Assembly: GCF_029853675.1 (NCBI RefSeq)
Contig: NZ_CP122539.1
Span: forward strand, 3,305,001-3,369,000
Length of the DNA stretch: 64,000 nucleotides
Source: Tenacibaculum tangerinum
Lineage (GTDB): Bacteria; Bacteroidota; Bacteroidia; Flavobacteriales; Flavobacteriaceae
Direction: 5' to 3'
The position numbers and the translations under genes are program-made. A model generated the notes under the pieces. The model did not search any database. It had not been told where the DNA came from and saw only the letters and a list, made by a program, of their open reading frames with translations. Positions 36,414 through 44,954 of the stretch are shown here, piece after piece. Position 1 is the first letter of the stretch, and every line of letters starts with the position of its first letter.

Positions 36414-36995
36414 TTACTTAGAGTAAATTACACTATAATCTTTTAATTTTTGCTCAACATCGTTCATAGAAGAAAAGTACTTGTGAGCACTGTTAAATAT
36501 TCTGTTCGGTTTCTCGCCAACGATGTAATATTTTACGTTTAAATCTTCAGGAGCATTTAGAGTTAATTGATCTGAAACTCTTAGTTTTTTATCACCTAAA
36601 GTTTGACTTAGTTCTTCAAGAGTAGCTACCACAACTAAATTTTTGTTGTTTGCATATACTTTTTGAATTTTTAAATCGTGTTCTGTTTCAATCACTTCAG
36701 CTTCAACTACTAAATTACGCTCTTCTTTTTCACCCGCATCAGGCATATCAACATCTATGTAAGGTACTTCAACTTCAACCTCTTCCATTACTACCACTAC
36801 TTTTGGTACTTTTACGGTTTTAGTGGTGGTTTTTAAGTCTACGTCTGCCCAATCAACATCGAAAGTAGGTAATTGGCCTGCCTCTGTATCCACATCCACA
36901 TCTACATCAGGTAACTTCATTTCTTTTTTCTGTTCAACGTCACAACTTACAAGTGCAATTGAAACTATTGCAAATAATAAAATAAATTTTTTCAT
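36414..36995 (-). CDS. Aspartate/valine-rich lipoprotein
   Basis: 193-aa lipoprotein: SPII signal with lipobox VSCDVEQ. A striking low-complexity section (about residues 25-85) alternates Val and Asp (VDVDVDTE, FDVDWADVDL, EVEVEVPYIDVDMPD), which could bind cations such as calcium. The C-terminal half is globular (about 95-193, ending YSVIYSK). No known enzymatic motif. It has its own terminator and a candidate promoter about 90 bp upstream, so it is a single-gene unit. Confidence 0.8.
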   Translation of the reverse strand: MKKFILLFAIVSIALVSCDVEQKKEMKLPDVDVDVDTEAGQLPTFDVDWADVDLKTTTKTVKVPKVVVVMEEVEVEVPYIDVDMPDAGEKEERNLVVEAEVIETEHDLKIQKVYANNKNLVVVATLEELSQTLGDKKLRVSDQLTLNAPEDLNVKYYIVGEKPNRIFNSAHKYFSSMNDVEQKLKDYSVIYSK

Positions 36996-37080
36996 GGTTC
37001 TTATTTGTTATTAGTGTTCATAATTTTTTTCACATAGTAACGACTGTGCTTTGTGAAAAAGTTTGTTTATATATAGTTGT

Positions 37081-37088
37081 CAAAGGTA
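37081..37088 (-). promoter_or_regulatory. -7 promoter box TACCTTTG (minus strand)
   Basis: Exact TAnnTTTG match on the minus strand about 86 bp upstream of the Asp-rich lipoprotein start at 36995. The -33 element is weak. Confidence 0.45.
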
Positions 37089-37256
37089 GGCAGCAACAAA
37101 ACGTTTATTTTGCTCATTAAAATTAAAAGTTAGCTCATTTAAAGTTGTTTGTTATAATGTAACGCACATGCTACACACCTATTATATTTATAATTTGTAA
37201 ACCAACCAAAAAGTTGTGCTAAACACATGCTGTTTTACCAAATCGTACTGAAAGGT

Positions 37257-37640
37257 TTAATTATTTAATTCTTCAGAAAAAATCATCATATCCGATTTTT
37301 GTTTAATGCTCACAGCTTTGTTGCAATTAATAGCAATCGGATGTTGTAATAGGCTAGGAGTATGCTCAATGATTTTTAACCAATCTTCTACAATAAAATC
37401 ACTCACATCTCCCACGTTCTTAGCATCTGGGTGTTCAGGAGAAAAAAGTTCGCCTAGTGTAACTCCTACCATTTCGGCAATTTCTAGCCATACTGTTTGA
37501 GAAATGCTTTCCTCACAAATATCAATAGCTTGTATGCGTTTGTCGATACTATTAGCATAGGCTAACATTTCTTTTCCGAATACAGATTTAGAAGAGTAAA
37601 TGTACAATAGCTGTCTGTTATCTTTCGCTAAGACTCCCAT
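37257..37640 (-). CDS. ArsC/Spx-like thioredoxin-fold protein lacking the catalytic Cys
   Basis: 127-aa protein with the layout of the ArsC family found in Bacteroidota (QLLYIYSSKSVFGKEMLAYA, AIDICEESISQTVWLEIAEM, LLQHPIAINCNKAVSI). The catalytic Cys near the N-terminus of true arsenate reductases is replaced here by Ser (SSKS), so arsenate reduction is unlikely; a regulatory or structural role is possible. A minus-strand -7 box (TACTTTTG) lies at 37672-37679, 32 bp upstream. Confidence 0.8.
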   Translation of the reverse strand: MGVLAKDNRQLLYIYSSKSVFGKEMLAYANSIDKRIQAIDICEESISQTVWLEIAEMVGVTLGELFSPEHPDAKNVGDVSDFIVEDWLKIIEHTPSLLQHPIAINCNKAVSIKQKSDMMIFSEELNN

Positions 37641-37808
37641 AAGTAAACTGTTTAATTAGTAATTGGTGGAGCAAAAGTAGGTCAACACTAAATTTTAATT
37701 GAACTCAATTACGTAAATGCTTAACTCATTTAGATAAAAGTTGGGGTTGATGGTTTTTTGATACAAATGGAGCAATAATGAGAAGAAGATAAATAGGGGA
37801 TATAAATT

Positions 37809-37838
37809 GAAACCATTCTTTCGAAAAAGAATGGTTTC
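37809..37838. other. Perfect hairpin in the gap 37641-38076
   Basis: A 13-bp perfect stem (gaaaccattcttt / aaagaatggtttc) with loop cgaa in a 436-bp gap. No T run follows, so it is not a classic terminator; it may be a regulator site or RNA hairpin. The rest of the gap shows no gene. Confidence 0.6.
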
Positions 37839-38076
37839 GTCAAATATAAACTACCTAAATATAAACCTAGGTATTGACAAGGGGGGAATTATCTTACAAC
37901 CTAATTAATAACATAACACTTAAAAAAGAAACGATGCTACTAAAAGGCATTGTAAACGACTTCTTATTATAAGTTGTTTTTTAACGATGTAAAGGTAGAA
38001 ATGGATGTGTAAACTAACTATGACTATTGCTGCAAATAGTATAACATTAGGTATTTAGTATTGAACATTTGCGACG

Positions 38077-39090
38077 TTATTTTACTTTGCGGTATTCTAA
38101 AGGAGATACTCCTACTGTTCGCTTAAATATTTTAGACAAATAGCCAGGAGAAGAAATACCTAATTGATAGCTAATTTCTGAAATCGTTAAATCAGTTTCT
38201 AACAAGAGTTCTTTGGTTTTTTCAACTCGGTAATTTGTTACATATTCTAACACCGACATTCCAAACAATTCATTAAACCCTTGTTGTGTTTTTTTTACGC
38301 TTAAATTAATTTCATCGCTTAAGTTTGCTACAGTAGTAAAGTGCGCAATGTCAGATTTTATAATTCTCGCAGCTTTTAAAATCTTTTCTTGAAGGGTTTT
38401 CGACATGCGTTTTTGATCGTCAGATAGTTTTGAGTTGGTAGATATGGCCTCAAATTGCAAGCTAATGAGTTGGTAGGTTAATCCTTCTAAATACAACGTC
38501 TCTACAATATTGCTGAAATTACTATTAAAGTACTTGTCTAAAATTTCTGATGTTTGGTAATTGTAATAGCCTTCATGAAAATACGGGTTCACCCCATTGA
38601 CATCTCTTAATAGGGTCGACAAATTTTTGTCCATTTCCTCTAAATGATTTTCAAGATAGCTTTCAAAACTTTTACGATCAATTCGAATGCTAAGTAACGA
38701 GATGTACTGGTTTTTAGGTAAAAATATGGTATGATTTTGCTTTGCAATACTGGCAAGGGCAACAGAACCTTGCTCGTTTAAATATGCGGCATCTTTGTTA
38801 TCATGAAATTGATGCTTAAGACGTGCTTTTTTATTAATTATTATTTTTAGCGGATGCGATACCCCTTGCTCAAATAGCAGGCTCATTTCTTCTTTGAGCT
38901 TCAAACGAACGTCGAGTACAGAAACTCCTGATTTATAATTGTGCTGTTGTATACAACCATTACCCAAAGATTCAGGAAAACACAGCTTAGAGAAATTGCT
39001 TGATTTTGAATCGATTGGTATATTGAGCGTTTCGGCAAAGCTCGTAATTATGGCATCTTGGTTGTCGTCTTCAATATGAATATTTATCAT
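38077..39090 (-). CDS. AraC-family transcriptional regulator
   Basis: 337-aa regulator. The N-terminal about 230 residues resemble those of the other long AraC protein in this window (27897) in length and layout. The C-terminal HTH pair includes VANLSDEINLSVKKTQQGF and LTISEISYQLGISSPGYLSK, then FKRTVGVSPLEYRKVK. Members of this type in Bacteroidota include iron and stress regulators, but the ligand is unknown. A minus-strand -7 box TATGTTTG lies at 39192-39199. Flanked by gaps, so a single-gene unit. Confidence 0.92.
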   Translation of the reverse strand: MINIHIEDDNQDAIITSFAETLNIPIDSKSSNFSKLCFPESLGNGCIQQHNYKSGVSVLDVRLKLKEEMSLLFEQGVSHPLKIIINKKARLKHQFHDNKDAAYLNEQGSVALASIAKQNHTIFLPKNQYISLLSIRIDRKSFESYLENHLEEMDKNLSTLLRDVNGVNPYFHEGYYNYQTSEILDKYFNSNFSNIVETLYLEGLTYQLISLQFEAISTNSKLSDDQKRMSKTLQEKILKAARIIKSDIAHFTTVANLSDEINLSVKKTQQGFNELFGMSVLEYVTNYRVEKTKELLLETDLTISEISYQLGISSPGYLSKIFKRTVGVSPLEYRKVK

Positions 39091-39293
39091 GGTACATACG
39101 AATTTATAAACAGGGTAATATAATTCTAATAAACGATGTAAGTTAGCTCGAAAACTATTTTTTTTAGCTTAACTGAAAAAATATATATGAGCAAACATAT
39201 TTTTCTTTAGAGCTAAACTAATTGTTACAATCGCTATAATTTTACAAGGTGTAAAAATTACACAATTGTAATATTAACTTTAAATTTATATAT

Positions 39294-39458
39294 ATGTTAC
39301 GTTGGACAATTATTTTTGTAGTAGTGGCTATTATAGCTGGAGTTTTAGGATTTACTGGAATCGCTGGAGCAGCAACAGGAATTGCTAAAATCTTATTTTT
39401 CGTATTTTTAGTGTTGTTTATTATTTCACTAATTAGAGGAGGAGCAAAAAAAATATAA
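39294..39458 (+). CDS. DUF1328 small membrane protein
   Basis: 54-aa membrane protein with two hydrophobic helices: [20 protein letters not shown], then [17 protein letters not shown] and the tail RGGAKKI. This matches the YtjA/DUF1328 family in length, in the WxxxF start and in the [13 protein letters not shown] core. Family members are induced by envelope stress in some bacteria; function unknown. The stop at 39456-39458 is followed by a perfect terminator. Confidence 0.9.
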   Translation: MLRWTIIFVVVAIIAGVLGFTGIAGAATGIAKILFFVFLVLFIISLIRGGAKKI

Positions 39459-39478
39459 GTATAAAGGGAAATCGAAAT

Positions 39479-39510
39479 AAAAAATCTCAACGGGGTAGTT
39501 GAGATTTTTT
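39479..39510 (+). terminator. Terminator of the DUF1328 gene
   Basis: Perfect 13-bp stem (aaaaaatctcaac / gttgagatttttt) with a 6-nt loop and a T run. Confidence 0.9.
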
Positions 39511-39629
39511 TGTTTTGTAGAAGTAAATTTTTAATGCATTACCATTCTTAATAACCAATCGACGGTACACGAAAAAATTATTTGTTAATCGTAGTATGAT
39601 TTAAAACTCATTGAAGCAAATACCCCATA

Positions 39630-39655
39630 GTATCGAGAGGTCTCATCTCGGTATA
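39630..39655. repeat. Small gtatcgaga-type hairpin
   Basis: Imperfect inverted repeat gtatcgagag / ctcggtatac, related to the tatcgagaa...ttctcgata arms at 48889-48921. Probably a dispersed flavobacterial hairpin. Confidence 0.5.
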
Positions 39656-39705
39656 CTTCGTTCTTTCAATACCACACATTCTTGGTTTTTAGTTCATTTG
39701 AATAA

Positions 39706-39797
39706 CACCCCATCGCTCATTGGGGTGTCACCCCAATTATAAGGGGAGTAGTACCCCATGCCTCATTGGGGTGTCGTTCCCCTTATAAGGGGAATGT
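39706..39797. repeat. Two tandem 46-bp units, each with two hairpins
   Basis: Units 39706-39751 and 39752-39797 are imperfect direct repeats. Each contains a cccca / tggggtg hairpin and a cccc-ttata-gggg hairpin. They lie in the 476-bp gap 39459-39934, which holds no gene. Confidence 0.75.
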
Positions 39798-39844
39798 TGC
39801 TCATAGCCTCTTTATGTTGTATGAAATACTCTTTTTACCATAAG

Positions 39845-39878
39845 AAAACCTCATAAATAAGACTATTTATGAGGTTTT
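39845..39878 (-). terminator. Terminator of the HU-like/DUF4469 gene
   Basis: Perfect 15-bp stem (aaaacctcataaata / tatttatgaggtttt) with a 4-nt loop, just beyond the stop of the minus-strand gene ending at 39935. Confidence 0.88.
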
Positions 39879-39934
39879 AGCACCGTCATTTCAAATTATA
39901 AACGGTATGAATTACTTTTTATAAGCGGTATAGA

Positions 39935-40636
39935 TTAGGCGGCTGTTACGGTAAACGTAGCGTCTGATATACGGATATCTTTTAAAAAGAGTCCAGAAGT
40001 GTTTGTGGCTTGTGTTTTAATACGAATTTTATACGCACCAGCTGCTAAGACGGGTGCTTGCCCAATTACTTTTTTAAAACTGTTTTGAGCCAAGTACTGC
40101 ACTTTGGTTTCGGTGCCGTCGGGAGCAACAAAATACAAGCCTACCTCTTCTTGATCGCCATCTATCTTTAAGCGCACTCCGTTAAGCTCAAATAGTCCAT
40201 TAGAGGTAATCGTAGTATTGGTAGTTTTGCTGGTAATATCTTTACAATTCGTAATAAAGGTATTGGTTAAAGGCGCCGTTATTTTTTGTAACGGAATACT
40301 TTCTTTTATTTCGTTAATTAACTTTCCTCCGTTTAAGTTTACATGCAGCTTATGAATGTCGGCATTAAAACTGTCTTCTTCTGTTTCAAAGACTCCCGAA
40401 ATCGAATACCCAATGTTTACGAGGGGTAAGTTAATATTGTCGCCTTCTTCTATCGACTCAATAATTTCTTCGTAATACGAATTGAGTACGGCTACGATAT
40501 CGGTTTTGCTTACCAAATTACGTTTGCTTAGCATCTTTTCGATAAGCTCGTCTTGGTTAATGGTACGTGTGGTGAGCACACGTGCTACATAGTTGGTTTC
40601 TTCTGTGAGTCTGTTTTCTGTTAAATAATACTTCAT
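39935..40636 (-). CDS. HU-like DNA-binding domain plus DUF4469 protein
   Basis: 233-aa protein. The N-terminal about 125 residues form the Bacteroidota HU/IHF-like DNA-binding domain (NYVARVLTTRTINQDELIEK, DIVAVLNSYYEEIIESIEEG, NADIHKLHVNLNGGKLI). The C-terminal DUF4469 beta domain (about 140-233) contains GLFELNGVRLKIDGDQEEVG and AGAYKIRIKTQATNTSGLF. Such proteins are common in Bacteroidota, sometimes near accessory DNA; exact role unknown. It stands alone next to the start of the accessory region, with its own terminator. Confidence 0.9.
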   Translation of the reverse strand: MKYYLTENRLTEETNYVARVLTTRTINQDELIEKMLSKRNLVSKTDIVAVLNSYYEEIIESIEEGDNINLPLVNIGYSISGVFETEEDSFNADIHKLHVNLNGGKLINEIKESIPLQKITAPLTNTFITNCKDITSKTTNTTITSNGLFELNGVRLKIDGDQEEVGLYFVAPDGTETKVQYLAQNSFKKVIGQAPVLAAGAYKIRIKTQATNTSGLFLKDIRISDATFTVTAA

Positions 40637-41061
40637 AATATCAATTTTTAAATTACGTTACTTTTTCAATTACACGTACGGCTAGGGTGTGTTTACATAA
40701 CAAAAGGTTACATATTGTCAAGCACCGTATATACTACGTGTGTGCTAATTTTTAAAAAAAGGATACGGACTGACTACTTATTAAGGTATAAAGTAGTATT
40801 TGCAATTTATGGGTTGTATACTTTTTCTTTATAGCGGTACTAAAATAGTATTTTTTTAAAACCATGGGTGAATTTTGACAATACTTTAACATACCTACAC
40901 CATAACAACTGGTTGTTTGTAGCGATTATTTGCAATGGTTAGGTGGGGCAAGGAGATATTAAATCATTTTTTAATTAAAAACAATACGAAGGATTGTTCA
41001 AACTTGTCAAAAGGAAAACCTTATGAAATCCATTGAAAAATTTGAATGAATAATATTTTTA

Positions 41062-41097
41062 TTGACAATTTTTTTAATTTTAATTAAATTATTTTTG
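41062..41097 (+). promoter_or_regulatory. Promoter of the restriction-modification operon
   Basis: Exact -7 box TATTTTTG at 41090-41097, 26 bp before the ATG at 41124. The nearest TTG(AC) at 41062-41066 gives a 25-bp spacer, longer than usual. The 487-bp gap 40637-41123 otherwise holds no gene and no controller protein. Confidence 0.55.
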
Positions 41098-41123
41098 CAG
41101 ATTAATCGTACTTTTAACCGCAA

Positions 41124-42332
41124 ATGAATATATCACAAAAATTAGACAAAGGTTTTAAAGTTCTTGGTTTTGACCAAGAGAAAAATGATTGCCTTTTTTT
41201 GTGTCAAGATTTAAATTCAGTAGATGACTTAGAGTTAAAAATTCATTTAGAAAAAGCAAAGATTTTTAATGCGGATGCAGTTTTTTTCAGGAAAGAGCTT
41301 GATAGGTTTAAACCTCAAGTTTATTTGTATGATTTTACAAATCAACTCTTCAATCAAAACGATTTAACGGATATTCAAAAAAAAATATGGAGTAATGGTA
41401 GTGTTCCCATAGCGTGTGCTTTTTATGATACCGAAATTAAAATTCTTGATTGTACTCAGCATATAAAAAAAAATAATACTCCTGTATACCTTGCTGATTT
41501 AGAAATTGTTTCAAATGTACATCAATTATATAATGAACAGTTTGCTGTAAAGATTAAAACGGGGGCATTTTGGGAAGAAATAGAAAACAAAAATAAGTTC
41601 AAGTTTAATACTTCTGCTTATGATATTTTAATAGAATGGATTAAGGAAATAATTAAACAAAGTTCTAGCTTTAAGAATGTTTCTCAGAATAAAATAATTA
41701 AAAAAGTCATTATCCAATCGATAATGATTAAGTATTTAGAAGAAAGAAAAGATGAAAAAGGTAATAGTCCTTTCAATAAAAAATATGTAAGAAAGTACGA
41801 TAACGCTCAAGATTTTGTAGAGGTTTTAGAGAAAAATAAATTAGTAGATTTATTAGAAGATTTACAAAAGGATTTAAATGGTAATTTATTTGAATGGTCG
41901 GAAGATGAAAAAGAAATTATAAAGACAATGAACCTGTCTTGTTTGTCTGAAGCACTTAAAGCTTATAAGAGACCAGAGGAAATCAATAATAATGTTTTTG
42001 AGTTAATAAGATTTTATGAGTTTAGCTATATTCCTGTAGAATTGATAAGTAGAATTTATGAAGAATTCTTAGCTGGGGATTCTGATGTTAATTTAACTCA
42101 AAAGAATAAAAAGCAGAAGGAGGGGATTTTTTACACACCTTCTCATCTTGCTCAACTATTAGTAGATGAGTCTATGCCTCTTAAAGATTATAACAAAGTA
42201 GAATTGTCTAATTATAAGGTTTTAGATCCTGCATGTGGGTCTGGAATTTTTCTTGTTTTAGCATATAAAAGATTAGTTCAGTGGTGGAAGCTTCAGAACA
42301 ATATGCAAAAAAACCTAAACCTTCTGATTTGA
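41124..42332 (+). CDS. N6-adenine DNA methyltransferase of an R-M system, N-terminal part
   Basis: Front part of a large DNA methyltransferase of the Eco57I/N-6 class. A helical N-terminal region (about 1-310) includes FKPQVYLYDFTNQLF and SNGSVPIACAFYDTEIKI, seen in many R-M methylases. Then KEGIFYTPSHLAQLLVDESM and the SAM-binding motif I VLDPACGSGIFLVLAYKRL (about 371-389). The frame ends soon after at codons CAA AAA AAC (42306-42314), while motif IV is in the overlapping next frame. A -1 shift at A AAA AAC, or one more A in the A7 run, would give one protein of about 980 aa. Confidence 0.9.
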   Translation: MNISQKLDKGFKVLGFDQEKNDCLFLCQDLNSVDDLELKIHLEKAKIFNADAVFFRKELDRFKPQVYLYDFTNQLFNQNDLTDIQKKIWSNGSVPIACAFYDTEIKILDCTQHIKKNNTPVYLADLEIVSNVHQLYNEQFAVKIKTGAFWEEIENKNKFKFNTSAYDILIEWIKEIIKQSSSFKNVSQNKIIKKVIIQSIMIKYLEERKDEKGNSPFNKKYVRKYDNAQDFVEVLEKNKLVDLLEDLQKDLNGNLFEWSEDEKEIIKTMNLSCLSEALKAYKRPEEINNNVFELIRFYEFSYIPVELISRIYEEFLAGDSDVNLTQKNKKQKEGIFYTPSHLAQLLVDESMPLKDYNKVELSNYKVLDPACGSGIFLVLAYKRLVQWWKLQNNMQKNLNLLI

Positions 42333-44065
42333 ACAAACTTTTATCTTGCATTTATGGGGTCGATAAAGAAGAACAAGCAACGAAGTTAACTGCTTTTAGT
42401 TTGTGTTTAGCTCTTTGTGATACTTTAAGTCCTATGCAAGTAATTTCTGAATTAAAATTTGTTGATTTAACTAAAAATAATATACTATACACTGATTTTT
42501 TTATAGATGAACTAATTCTCCCAAAAGAAGAAGAAAAATTAAAAGAGTATTCAAGACAAATAGAGAATTTTAATAAAGTTAAATCACTTAAATTTTCATT
42601 AATCGTAGGTAACCCTCCGTTTGCCAGGAGTGGTAAGAAAATTGAAGGCAGGAAAGATTTTTGGGATATAAATTATAACAACAAAAGAACGAAAATACCT
42701 TCTAACCAAATAGCTTTGAAGTTTTTGTGGAAATCGACTGGAATGTTAAAGGAAGATGGGCTACAATGTTTGATACTAAAGGCTTCAAGTTTTTTGTATA
42801 ATCCTACATCTTTTGATTTTAAAAAGCTTTTCTTTTCTATATTTAATGTAGCACAGATATTTGATTTTACTCCACTAGCAAGAAATAAAAGTTTATGGGA
42901 TAATGGTGCCGATGTAGATACGATTGCTTTGTTCACAAAAAATACTGTACCAGAAACTACCAAGAATATTTTACATGCTATTTTTAGAAGAACGAAAGTA
43001 AATAGAGAAAGGATTTTATTTGAGATTGACGATGCTGACTTGAATTACATTTCGAGAAATCAAGCAATAAATAATCCGTTTATTTGGAAAGCTAACTTAG
43101 TTGGTGGAGGAAGAGTTTCTGTTATAGTTGACAAATTAACAAAAAAAGATACTCTTTTAGATTTTTTAGAAAATAATGGTTTAGTCGCCTTTGAAGGAGA
43201 AGGTGGTGCTAAAAGTTTGAACAATGAAGCTTTTCATTCTGATTATATTGACGATTCATTTTCAAATGAGCTTTATAAAAAGTCTTTTAAAAATTTAGAG
43301 AATACTAAATTTCACCCACCTAACTTTTTAGTAAAAGAAAATATTTCTCTTCCATTTGCCTTGAATAAAAAAAAGATTCCATTTTCAAATGAAGTAATTT
43401 GTATTTCAGGTAAAGAAGATAGATTAAACGAATTGGAAATAATTAAAGATTTTTTTGTGTCTAACGAAGAGTTTATAAAATTTTTTCTTTTAGCAACAAG
43501 TGGAAAAGCTTTAGTTTACAAAAACACATCTTTCAAAAAAGATGATTTGCTGAGGGTGCCTTTTTTTTATGAATTACAGAGTTTGTTGAATGAGTTTGAT
43601 ATTAAAATAATTAGCGATGTAAATAATTATTTTCAATTTTTCTTAAGAAATGGAGAGAAATCTAAGGCGGTTCAGAGAATTTCAAAAAATGAAATTCAAA
43701 GTGTAATTTTAAGTTATGGTAACGAATTCTCAAAGATTTTAAATCTGCTTTATCAAGAAAAAGATAACCAATTTCGATTATCTAAAGTTAATTCATTTTT
43801 AGGAGGTGCTTATTTGATGTGTGTATTTGAATATGATGATGATAATAAAGAAGTTTCTTTTACTACTAATCAAGTGGAATACTTACAATCTTTAACTGAA
43901 TTTGAAATAACAAAGCACCTTAGTTCTAAAAGAATCATTAGGCTTTATAATATAAAAGATACAATTATCATTATTAAACCTAATCAATATAGATATTGGA
44001 TGTCTCTTTCGGCATATAGAGATGCGGATAAATCAATCTTTGATTTAACTAAAATGGGTTATTAA
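42281..44065 (+). CDS. N6-adenine DNA methyltransferase, C-terminal part (catalytic NPPF and specificity region)
   Basis: Back part of the same methyltransferase. It has the catalytic motif IV NPPF in SLIVGNPPFARSG and the preceding LLSCIYGVDKEEQATKLTAF. The later section (about 300-590 of this piece) is the likely target-recognition region (e.g. ENISLPFALNKKKIPFSN). Alone it lacks SAM motif I, so the split product would be inactive unless both halves assemble or the frame is restored. The true junction is near 42307-42314, not at the formal ATG at 42281. The nuclease gene starts one base after its stop. Confidence 0.88.
   Translation: MVEASEQYAKKPKPSDLNKLLSCIYGVDKEEQATKLTAFSLCLALCDTLSPMQVISELKFVDLTKNNILYTDFFIDELILPKEEEKLKEYSRQIENFNKVKSLKFSLIVGNPPFARSGKKIEGRKDFWDINYNNKRTKIPSNQIALKFLWKSTGMLKEDGLQCLILKASSFLYNPTSFDFKKLFFSIFNVAQIFDFTPLARNKSLWDNGADVDTIALFTKNTVPETTKNILHAIFRRTKVNRERILFEIDDADLNYISRNQAINNPFIWKANLVGGGRVSVIVDKLTKKDTLLDFLENNGLVAFEGEGGAKSLNNEAFHSDYIDDSFSNELYKKSFKNLENTKFHPPNFLVKENISLPFALNKKKIPFSNEVICISGKEDRLNELEIIKDFFVSNEEFIKFFLLATSGKALVYKNTSFKKDDLLRVPFFYELQSLLNEFDIKIISDVNNYFQFFLRNGEKSKAVQRISKNEIQSVILSYGNEFSKILNLLYQEKDNQFRLSKVNSFLGGAYLMCVFEYDDDNKEVSFTTNQVEYLQSLTEFEITKHLSSKRIIRLYNIKDTIIIIKPNQYRYWMSLSAYRDADKSIFDLTKMGY
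42308..42314 (+). promoter_or_regulatory. Candidate -1 slippery heptamer A AAA AAC
   Basis: In the frame of the upstream methylase part the codons read CAA AAA AAC. This is a classical X XXY YYZ heptamer, and a -1 shift after AAC continues as CCT AAA CCT TCT in the frame of the downstream part. No stimulatory hairpin was established by eye. A missing A in the run (A7 for A8) gives the same frame. Confidence 0.45.
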
Positions 44066-44066
44066 T

Positions 44067-44750
44067 ATGATTGTAGATAAAAGAAATGAAAGCTATCATA
44101 GTAGTGCAAATCATAGTTATCCTAAAAGTAGATTAATTCAAAAAGTTATTGATTCTATCAGTTCTACTCCTTTTAGTTTTAAAGCAGCTCTAAATAAACA
44201 TCAAAATTTTAACCTTAATGAAGATGAATTAACCCTTCTATTCGCAAATCAAAATCAGTTTCAAATTAATAAAATTGGTATTCCGATTCGTGTGGGGGAA
44301 CAATATAGAGATTTATATCACAAGACAAAAGGTATTCCTGATTTGCATTATTCGATATTGGAAGAAGGTTTAAATTATGAGCCTGTTTTTATAATGGAAG
44401 CAAAAAGACTTCCTTCTCCTTCAGTTAATAGGGAAAAAGAATATGTTGTAGGTAAAACCCCCTCTGGAAATCCTAATGGAGGGATTGAGAGGTTTAAGTA
44501 TCAAAAACACGGTAAAGGACTTAGTTATTGTGGGATTTTAGGGTATGTTGAAAGAGGTAATTTTGAAGATTGGTTAGATAAAATAAATTCTTGGATACTA
44601 GAGTTAATGCCTACTTGGTCGGAGCAAGAAAAACTAAAATTTTTAGAAAAGGAAAGTATTCAAGTTTTACTTTCCTCTAAGGTTCTTAGAGAAGATTCTT
44701 CGGAGCTTAATCTATATCATTTTTGGATTGATATATTCAGAAAAAAATAA
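44067..44750 (+). CDS. Probable PD-(D/E)XK restriction endonuclease
   Basis: 227-aa protein one base downstream of the methyltransferase. A PD-(D/E)XK-type core can be read as GIPDLHYSI followed by VFIMEAKRLPSPS (PD...ExK). A short conserved-type stretch FKYQKHGKGLSYCGILGYV lies after it. No membrane segment. Context (adjacent adenine methylase, same operon) makes a type II restriction nuclease the best reading; the recognition site cannot be deduced. Codon use is very AT-rich like the methylase, suggesting joint transfer. Confidence 0.8.
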   Translation: MIVDKRNESYHSSANHSYPKSRLIQKVIDSISSTPFSFKAALNKHQNFNLNEDELTLLFANQNQFQINKIGIPIRVGEQYRDLYHKTKGIPDLHYSILEEGLNYEPVFIMEAKRLPSPSVNREKEYVVGKTPSGNPNGGIERFKYQKHGKGLSYCGILGYVERGNFEDWLDKINSWILELMPTWSEQEKLKFLEKESIQVLLSSKVLREDSSELNLYHFWIDIFRKK

Positions 44751-44786
44751 TTTTAATATCGTAACTTGAAAAGGCAGTAAAATTTA

Positions 44787-44821
44787 AAAACCTCTGTAAA
44801 ACAATTAATTACAGAGGTTTT
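44787..44821. terminator. Terminator between the R-M operon and the displaced ssrA 3' end
   Basis: Perfect 13-bp stem (aaaacctctgtaa / ttacagaggtttt) with a 9-nt loop. It lies right next to the displaced copy of the tmRNA 3' end, so it is probably the original ssrA terminator; it can also stop the R-M operon. Confidence 0.8.
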
Positions 44822-44822
44822 A

Positions 44823-44954
44823 TGTGGAGACGCCGAGAATCGAACTCGGGTCCAAACAAGCAGCTCAAAAGCTTTCTACATGCTTAGTTTTGAATTAATT
44901 GTCGACTAAAAGCTGATTCAGAACTACCTACTTTTAGCGTAGCTTCTTTAATTT
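44823..44954 (-). repeat. Direct repeat (att site), displaced 3' end of ssrA
   Basis: 132 bp identical to 48141-48272, the 3' end of the intact tmRNA gene. It includes the T arm and acceptor 3' strand (gagaatcgaactcgggtc). It marks the far end of an integrative element that entered the 3' end of ssrA. Confidence 0.92.

Noticed and set aside
37257..37640. Functional arsenate reductase
   Set aside because: The N-terminal catalytic Cys is replaced by Ser and no arsenic resistance genes are adjacent.
39706..39797. CRISPR fragment
   Set aside because: Only two direct units with no unique spacer between them, and no cas genes.
41124..44750. BREX or DISARM locus
   Set aside because: Only a methylase and a small nuclease are present; no brxC/pglZ, DUF1998 or helicase genes flank them.
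44823..44954. Second functional tmRNA
   Set aside because: Only the 3' 132 bp are present; the tag frame and the 5' end are missing.
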